Shown: piece by piece, positions 58,536-64,000 of the stretch
How the letters are laid out: each line of letters starts with the position of its first letter
How positions within the stretch are numbered: the first letter of the stretch is position 1
From: Xiphydria camelus
Lineage: Eukaryota > Arthropoda > Insecta > Hymenoptera > Xiphydriidae
Direction of reading: 5' to 3'
Length of the DNA: 64,000 nucleotides
Assembly: GCA_963678675.1 (NCBI GenBank)
Contig: OY783193.1
Location: forward strand, 2,921,501 to 2,985,500
Made by a program: the position numbers and the translations under genes
The notes under the pieces: generated by a model
What the model saw: the letters and a program-made list of their open reading frames with translations, nothing else
Database searches by the model: none
What the model was told of the DNA's origin: nothing

Positions 58536-59930
58536 CTACGAGAAGCAGTCAATTTTTGTGACGGCGGTAATTCGTTTTCCCTCGAGGGAGCGACGATATC
58601 CTACCTCACAGGAAAGCAGTGCGTTGCATCCAGAATGTACCATTGGCGCTCCTTGAAGCACTGGACGAGGGGTCGTGGGATTCAGGAATTTGATGTGGTC
58701 CATAAACCAGAGCGAAGAGCGATAGTACTGAAATGCACGTAACCAGGGAGTATTCGGGGAGAAATTTATAGCGGCGTTTCTTTAAGAATATCATAAGAAT
58801 GACAGGGGTCTTTCACTGCTAAGGGGTGCGCGTTGATGACACACCTTTATCACGCTACGAGCCGTTGTATCTCGCGATTGCTTCGACAGATGAGAAAAAT
58901 TCTAGCGACAAAAATTGTGGAGATACTAAAGTTGTACAAGTTTTGTTGGAAATTTTTTTTTTCGCCAATTAGAAAATAACGAGATACGGCGAAATCGGGG
59001 CGACCGTCTACCAGATCGAACGACTTCATTTAACGATCAGCGATCGCGTGGAACAAAAAGATGCCTGAGTATCAAGGAGGAAAGTCCAACCTTTCCCTCC
59101 TCGGCGGATCGTCTCTCCTTCATCAGTTCGGACTGATATTGCGTGCGAAGGATGTTGAACTTCAACTTGATCTCCATGGCAGTGGTCTTGGGCCTCGCGG
59201 TCCAGAGGGACCTTGCTATCGCTGTGAGTGCCTGCCACCTCTCCGCTCTGTTTCGGTAACGCGGTTCCGATGGATCGTACAAGATTTTTTGCTTTCCATA
59301 TTCCACCAGCAGCAACATTATCGCCTCCTGAGACCATGTTCTGAAATTTCCCAAGAAGAACGCCGTGCTGCGCTTGAGCTACCCGCACTGCTTCGTCAAA
59401 CAGATCGCGAATAAACAAATTGCAGGAGCAGTCTATAAGATCTGTACAGGGAAGCGCTGGGAGAGATTAATAGGGTAGGCGTACCAGTTATAGCCACTTC
59501 CCAGATTTTTGTCTTATAACTAAGATATGTGCCTTAAATTGCCTCCTTTTGAGGTCTAAAATCGCTGATCAAACAGTATAAGCTGACGTGACACAAATAC
59601 ATACACCTGGTTATTAATGGTGATGAGTGGCTGAAAAAGGGAAAATCGGTAGTTTTTCCTCTTTATTGTTTTTTTTTCATTTTACGGAAAGATCGTTATA
59701 TTTTTTTTTCCATGAATTCTTTACAAAATACAAGGCATGACATTTGAAAAATCCCTAAACATGGCTATAACTGGTACACCTGCCCTACATAAAAATAAGG
59801 TCAATATAAATTACCTATTCTGTATAAGGCCGCGTTCTTCGGCCTGTTTCATAGACTTGGGATCTTTCCTCATGTACTTCCCCTTCCGCACGGCAGTCTG
59901 CATGACCTCCGACGACGAAGAATCGACCAT
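58017..59930 (-). CDS. MADF/BESS-domain protein, complete four-exon gene
   Basis: Exons on the minus strand are 59930-59815, 59340-59091, 58727-58605 and 58535-58017. They join in phase into 335 codons plus a stop. The start ATG at 59930-59928 is the first in frame after an upstream TGA. Residues about 41-137 form a MADF (Myb/SANT-like) domain: WSQEAIMLLLVEYGK, the NRAERWQALTAIA helix, MEIKLKFNILRTQYQSELMK, and the closing SLWFMDHIKFL. A basic run RRRRMRER near residues 266-274 could be a nuclear signal. Residues about 295-328 (LFGQMVSKKLKKI, then ESKIYNLLQGAL) match a BESS-type C-terminal motif. In insects such proteins are sequence-specific DNA-binding regulators with BESS-mediated protein contacts (family knowledge, e.g. 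Adf-1-like proteins). The target genes are unknown. The gene converges on the plus-strand gene, and two of its introns hold MITE-like repeats. Confidence 0.9.
58605..58727 (-). CDS. third coding exon of the MADF/BESS gene (end of MADF domain)
   Basis: The exon has 41 codons, phase 0 at both ends. The acceptor GTGCATTTCAG precedes YYRSSLWFMDHIKFL, and the donor is GTAGGA after LLSCE. Without splicing the frame meets a stop shortly downstream. The exon is too short and ATG-poor to appear as a stand-alone open frame, and was found by reading for the missing end of the MADF domain. Confidence 0.83.
58863..58990. mobile_element. small MITE copy in an intron of the MADF/BESS gene
   Basis: CGTTGTATCTCGCGATTGCT at the left and AACGAGATACGGCG at the right resemble the 35.6-kb element, with a shared ACAAAAATTNTNGAG-like centre (N, unmatched positions). 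It lies in the 363-nt intron 58728-59090. Confidence 0.5.
59091..59340 (-). CDS. second coding exon of the MADF/BESS gene (MADF core)
   Basis: The acceptor GGGAAATTTCAG precedes 59340 on the minus strand. The exon carries most of the MADF domain, from TWSQEAIMLLL to RRSAEEGK. The donor is a weak GTTGGA, but joining to the next exon gives EEGKYYRSSLWFMDHIKFL, the expected MADF continuation, so the junction is well supported. Confidence 0.88.
59471..59787. mobile_element. MITE with TAGGGYAGGYGTACCAG ends, filling the first intron of the MADF gene
   Basis: TAGGGTAGGCGTACCAGTTA at the left is mirrored by TAACTGGTACACCTGCCCTA at the right (two mismatches in 26 bp including ATAGCCA). The element takes up about 317 of the 474 nt of the intron 59341-59814 and ends 26 nt from the donor. 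Confidence 0.85.
59815..59930 (-). CDS. first coding exon of the MADF/BESS gene
   Basis: Reading leftwards from ATG at 59930, the exon encodes MVDSSSSEVMQTAVRKGKY and ends ERGLIQN plus two bases (AG) before a donor GTAATT at 59814. The two bases combine with the first A of the next exon into an Arg codon, giving QNRTWSQEAIM across the junction. The exon is 116 nt. The plus-strand frame over this exon, which also looks codon-like, is a shadow. Confidence 0.82.
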
Positions 59931-61963
59931 CGAGCGAAGCGATCACGATATCGTTAAAAACATGTACCGAGCTCATCGGTGAGTCTAAACCACCGAATCG
60001 GCGCGATCCTCCCTCGTGTTTATAGGCTGCAACAAACGTTTCGGTGAATTTTCCCTCGCATCCCGTCGAAATCCCAAAACTGACTTTCGCGTTGGAAGGA
60101 GGAGCGTCGGCATTGCACTTTCGTAGGTAAAAAGTAAACTAACACAAATTGCGAAGCATCCCTTCGGGACGTTAGTCCTTCCAGCTGTAGCACGACCACT
60201 GCCCCTGCAGTAGCGAAGCATCGAACTACTTCTACATTCTCCGTCCCTTCAAACGAGACATCTGCAGGGTAGGGAGCACAACCACGCGCTGTCAAAGGGG
60301 TTGATATACTTTCTGCTTCCACTCGTACCATCGCTCGTGCTCGCCTCGCATTTCTAAGCCACCGAGCGACGGTAAAAGGGGCGCGAATCAACCCTCGACC
60401 GAGCTACCATCCCTTACCGTTCCACAACCCTCAAAATTAGTTCGAAATCCTCTCACGTACCACCCCGACTGCTCTGCTCTCATCGTCGGCAGCCCTCAGA
60501 CGCCACCGAAGGATGGCGCCACCGAAAACTACCCCTGAACGCAGCGACGCCTGGCGTCAGGCGAATCAAACAGAAGATATCACTGAATTATGCATGCGCG
60601 TTTTTAATTCGGTAATCAATAGTAAAAACCGCCCACGCGTTCCCCCCTCCACCCTCCGGGGCGCCCCTCTGCAGGCACCCGGATTTCGCGACCAACCCCT
60701 GGCCTGGCAGCAACCCTCGTCGGTCCTGCGAAAGGGAGGGGCTCATCCGCATCCTTCTTTGATATACATGGATACATACCTTATACCCGCGTCTCTCCCG
60801 CGGGCTTCGCGCGTATCTTGGAAACGCGATCGCGCCGGGTACCTAACGTTTTTATTTTACGGATGATGGAGGAGCGGGGGGGGGGAGAAATGGCAGGGAG
60901 ACTGCGGGAAAAATATATGGGAACGTCGTATCGTCGAATCGTTCGTTTCATTTATTCCGGCATGCTAATATATCGGGGCGCGCGTACGCGGGGCGGGGCT
61001 TGAGGCGAAATTTGTGTCATTCGGATGAGGGATGGAATGAAAACGTACCTTTCTACCGCAGCCGACGATGGTAGAGCTTTGCTTACGAAACGTGGCGCTC
61101 CGCGGAAGGAGGCCAACTTTTTTCGAAAGATAACAAACGTGTACCTTTTTGGACGACATTTGGGAAATAAAACGCGACGATTTTTGTAGCGGAAGTGCGG
61201 GGCGGTAAATTCATCTTCTCTCCTCCGCACAATTCCCATTAGATTTATCGAGGTATCAATACCTCCTCTGTTATATGTACTAAACAAATTAAGCCATATA
61301 CATTAACGAAGCCGACGAGAAGAAGACGAATTTATTTTCGATCGCCCGTAAGTAGAAATTACCCGTGCACACCCCGCGGCCGCACAATTACGATTGTCAA
61401 TTAAACCGGATCGCAAAAAGCGTACAGCTGCGCGCGAAAGGGAGAGGAGCGTCGTTAAACGTCGCGTCGGGTCTGCAGCGTGTCTGCATCGAACAACCGA
61501 CGCTGCAGTGTGAAGTGCCGAGCGTGTGCAGGCCGCCGAGGGCCTCTCCTCCGCGCCGCTATTCCTCCGTCGTCCTCGCGTCCGCTCCTCGTGCTGCTCG
61601 CGCGCGTAATTTGCCTCTTCCTCATCGGCGAAATTGCCGCCGAGGGAGGAGAGATAAAGAGAATTCTCCGGCCAGAGTTCGCAGCGGCGGCACGAGGCAC
61701 CGATTTCTCGAAAGAGAGGTACGATAAGATTTTTCGAGGGCGTATAAAAATATGCGAGGTGAACGCACGATCGTGTTTTTTTTGCATCGGACGTTTCCGC
61801 TAATCGCGATGATTACTTCGAGGTAAATATATGGAAAATATCTTCAAAATTCGACTCCACGAATCGCAATTCCCACATCCCCCAGCGCTGACTATACCAC
61901 ACCTATACTAAATTAACGCAATCATACACACGTACGATAGTTATTCGAGCTTTCGCCACAATT

Positions 61964-62631
61964 CCGGGTCGAGTTTTTTGACCTGAGAAGTCCTGGCAAA
62001 ACCTAAAAAGTAGCCTGTCAAGATCTGTTTAAAACTTAGTAGACCTGGTGAAGTCTGAGAAGACCTGTAAAGTCCTAACACGTGCTGTGTCTCCTCGCTC
62101 ATCTATAGCTCTGTGGCGAGCCGTCACGCCGTGGCGGCCTGACGCCAGATGGCGCCGACCTTCTCGGCCCTCGGCTCGCGGCTCCTGGCCCCCGGCTCTC
62201 GGCGCTCGGTAGCAAAACGGCGGTGCAGTACTATAAACCTGATAGGACCACAGAGCGTCTAAGGCAGGAGTCAGCCTAGCCTTACTGACGAGTCCACAGG
62301 CCGACTCCGGGTCGAAATGGCGAACTCACTTTTCATTCGCCACACACAATTTTTGAATACGATTTTGTCTATATATATAAATAAACAATTATCGCATGGA
62401 AAATTTAGAGTAGGGACTATATGTATATACATATATGGGACTATATGTATATATAGCAGGTCAAACTAGGCCTCTTCCTAGGTCTTACATTTGTCCGTTT
62501 TAAATTCAGGAACCTCTGATTAGGACCATAACTAGCATCTCAGAGGGCAACTCAGGCTTTCAATATGAATGGGAGAATTTCATCGTTACAAGGACTTCCC
62601 AGGACTTCCCAGGTCAAAAAACTCGACCCGG
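61964..62631. mobile_element. 668-bp MITE with CCGGGTCGAGTTTTTTGACC ends
   Basis: CCGGGTCGAGTTTTTTGACC and TGAGAAGTCCTGG at the left are mirrored by CCAGGACTTCCCAGGTCA and AAAAAACTCGACCCGG at the right. The interior has several degenerate AAGTCCTG/GACCTG motifs near the left end, and a TA-rich microsatellite near 62440. No coding content. Confidence 0.8.
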
Positions 62632-63021
62632 GAAATGATCGACGCAATGTCGCAGCGCGTTCGTGTATTCCCGATTATTTTAAATCGCGTAATTGAATTA
62701 TCAATCAGCCGATTAGTTGTGATTTAATTGCGCCGTCTGCATGCGCCGTGGGAGGTGGAGGCCGGAAGCGACAGAGGGAGAAAGAGGAAAAGGGTGTCGA
62801 GGGAGGCGGAGCGCGCGCTGTTCGGGCGAGGGGGGGTGAGCCACGTACAGATACAACATTATGAAAACACGAATGTACTTTTAAATCAATACCTTTGCCA
62901 TCGTATTGTGGACGCCGGACGGGGGTGGCGGAGGGAGGGAGACGCCAGTAGGTATGGAATACGCGGCTCGCGTATTTCACCGGCGCAAGGGAAGCGCGGG
63001 GGTGGCGTAGGGAAGGGGGTT

Positions 63022-63086
63022 GGTCGGTCGGTCGGTCGGTCGGTTGGTTGGTTGGTTGGTGGTTGGTTGGTTGGTCGGTCGGTTAC
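63022..63086 (+). repeat. (GGTC)n / (GGTT)n compound microsatellite
   Basis: GGTC repeats change to GGTT repeats and back to GGTC. The switch suggests C-to-T change spreading within a GGTC array. Confidence 0.9.
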
Positions 63087-63498
63087 ATCTCATAACATTA
63101 TCCAATGCCTAACGTTCGTAAAAGTTTTTACCGTCGGCGCGAGCGCCGTGTTTCATTATCAAATACTAAAGCGCTATCGACGTTTTAACGGGGCGAGCGC
63201 GGGTCGAGGTCTTTACGAGCCGACGTGCGGGAAAATATTAGTTTTGTCGATGCTCTGCCGCGAAGGGTGCGAGGAGGGGGGGGGGGGCAGCACCGCGTAG
63301 GTACCCGCTGTGTATACGCGGAATATAATTTATTTGTTGTATATACTTGTGCGTGGGGGTATGATAAAGCACGTGCATCGAAAAGGCATGTACGTGCCTC
63401 GTGGAAAGTAGCTGGGCACTCGGAAAATGATGTTTCACTAAGACGAAAATTAAAAGGCGATAGATATGAAATTGGAATCCATATACTGTCTGTAAGCA

Positions 63499-63795
63499 CA
63501 CGAAAGAAAATGATATTGCATTCTTAGCAGAACTGGGTTTTGTTGGACATTTTTTACGATCAAAAAAAATATAATATTATCTGTGACAGCGAAAGGTGTG
63601 TCCAGTAATAGTAATACGATATAACTGTCAATCACAGTGGAGTTTTTTTCGGTAAAAATGCTTGCTGTCCCAGCAAATATTTCAACCACTATTAGACATG
63701 TTTCTTGTTGCCGCAGATAATATATTTGTCATGATAGCAAAAAGTTCTCAGGAAAACCTAGTTTTGCTAAGACTGCGAAATCACTTTTTTCTGTG
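63499..63795. mobile_element. CACTGAG-related hairpin element, CA duplication
   Basis: CACGAAAGAAAATGATATTG with CATTCTTAGCAGAACT at the left is mirrored by AGTTTTGCTAAGACTG-like and TTTTTTCTGTG sequence at the right, with CA on both sides. The inner arms share a TATAATATTATCTG-like block. Confidence 0.68.
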
Positions 63796-64000
63796 CACGT
63801 TGGAAAAAGTACCCATGGAAGTTTCACGAGAGAAGAGGAGTGAAATGCAGATGAGATAATTGAAAGGAGCTTCGCGGGGGAATACGTGTAACCGTATCGC
63901 ATCGAGCGTGGATTATTCCATATCTCGCATGCAGGCATGTATAATGAAGAAGAACAATGAAAATGTTAGCAGGTGGATCTGACAAGTGAGGCATATGTAT

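Larger units (their letters stand above)
59931..64000. other. region upstream of the MADF/BESS gene, no supported gene
   Basis: This would hold the promoter of the minus-strand gene near 59.95-60.5 kb. Open frames at 60.5 kb (plus, 117 codons with a good start context) and 60.0-60.4 kb (minus, 123 codons) show no recognised domain. The two MITEs at 61964 and 63499 and the GGTC array are the only features I can support. Confidence 0.4.

Noticed and set aside
59902..59982. Plus-strand frame reading MTSDDEESTIERSDHD followed by a good-looking GTGAGT donor
   Set aside because: It overlaps the first exon of the minus-strand MADF gene antisense. The minus-strand reading continues in phase into the MADF domain, so this is a shadow.
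60513..60866. 117-codon plus-strand frame MAPPKTTPERSDAWRQ with good start context
   Set aside because: The first 30 codons look plausible, but the rest is Pro/Ser/Arg low-complexity and no partner exon was found. Left unannotated.
61480..61803. Frame with a hydrophobic LLVLLARVICLFLIGEI stretch resembling a signal peptide
   Set aside because: No ATG in frame at a suitable distance and no downstream exon; the possible donor GTACGA alone is not enough.
1..64000. tRNA or rRNA genes
   Set aside because: No convincing A/B box pair with cloverleaf, and no rRNA-like conserved core, was seen by eye. A tRNAscan/Rfam search would be decisive.

Overview
The window looks like nuclear DNA of an insect, most likely a hymenopteran such as an ant. 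The reasons are GT-AG introns in both genes, an insect-type MADF/BESS gene, locally very CpG-rich DNA alternating with AT-rich tracts, many long pure microsatellites, and a dense load of short inverted-repeat (MITE-like) elements. No bacterial signature was seen: there are no operons, ribosome binding sites or CRISPR arrays. The species assignment is inference only.

Protein-coding content is low, and most long open frames are spurious products of GC-rich or microsatellite sequence. Two genes are supported. (1) A plus-strand gene is represented by its last four exons (40621-40806, 50861-51053, 51149-51441, 52167-52730). They join in phase into 411 codons and a stop. The product is a hydrophilic, acidic, Ser/Thr-rich C-terminal region with an NPSY motif, possibly a cytoplasmic tail. 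Its 5' exons were not found, so everything left of 40621 is either a very large intron or upstream DNA. (2) A complete four-exon MADF/BESS gene lies on the minus strand (59930 down to 58017, 335 aa) and was assembled here from conserved splice phases. The two genes converge tail to tail, with the probable long 3' UTR of gene 1 between them.

The rest is mobile-element territory. The most interesting pattern is a superfamily of at least ten hairpin elements with termini like CACTGAGAAAA...TTTTCTCAGTG. In seven copies they are flanked by matching 2-bp target duplications of varying sequence (CA, AA, TG, TA, TG, AA, CA). Two copies sit inside other repeats whose uninterrupted relatives occur in the same window, which gives internal empty-site evidence for the 2-bp duplication. 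Other families are TTAA-flanked (piggyBac-type) MITEs, TA-flanked mariner-type MITEs including one with a collapsed transposase remnant, a degraded DDE transposase, LINE 3' ends with (TTC)n tails, and several long hairpins.

Layout: 1-2.3 kb LINE remains; 2.8-3.5 kb nested hairpins; 5.5-7.2 kb CpG-rich island; 7.5-40 kb non-coding DNA studded with MITEs; 40.6-52.7 kb 3' exons of gene 1, with a 10-kb intron whose end is a tandem array that repeats the splice acceptor; 52.7-57 kb probable 3' UTR carrying a TTAA MITE; 57.5 kb MITE; 58.0-59.9 kb MADF/BESS gene with MITE-derived introns; 60-64 kb non-coding DNA with further repeats.
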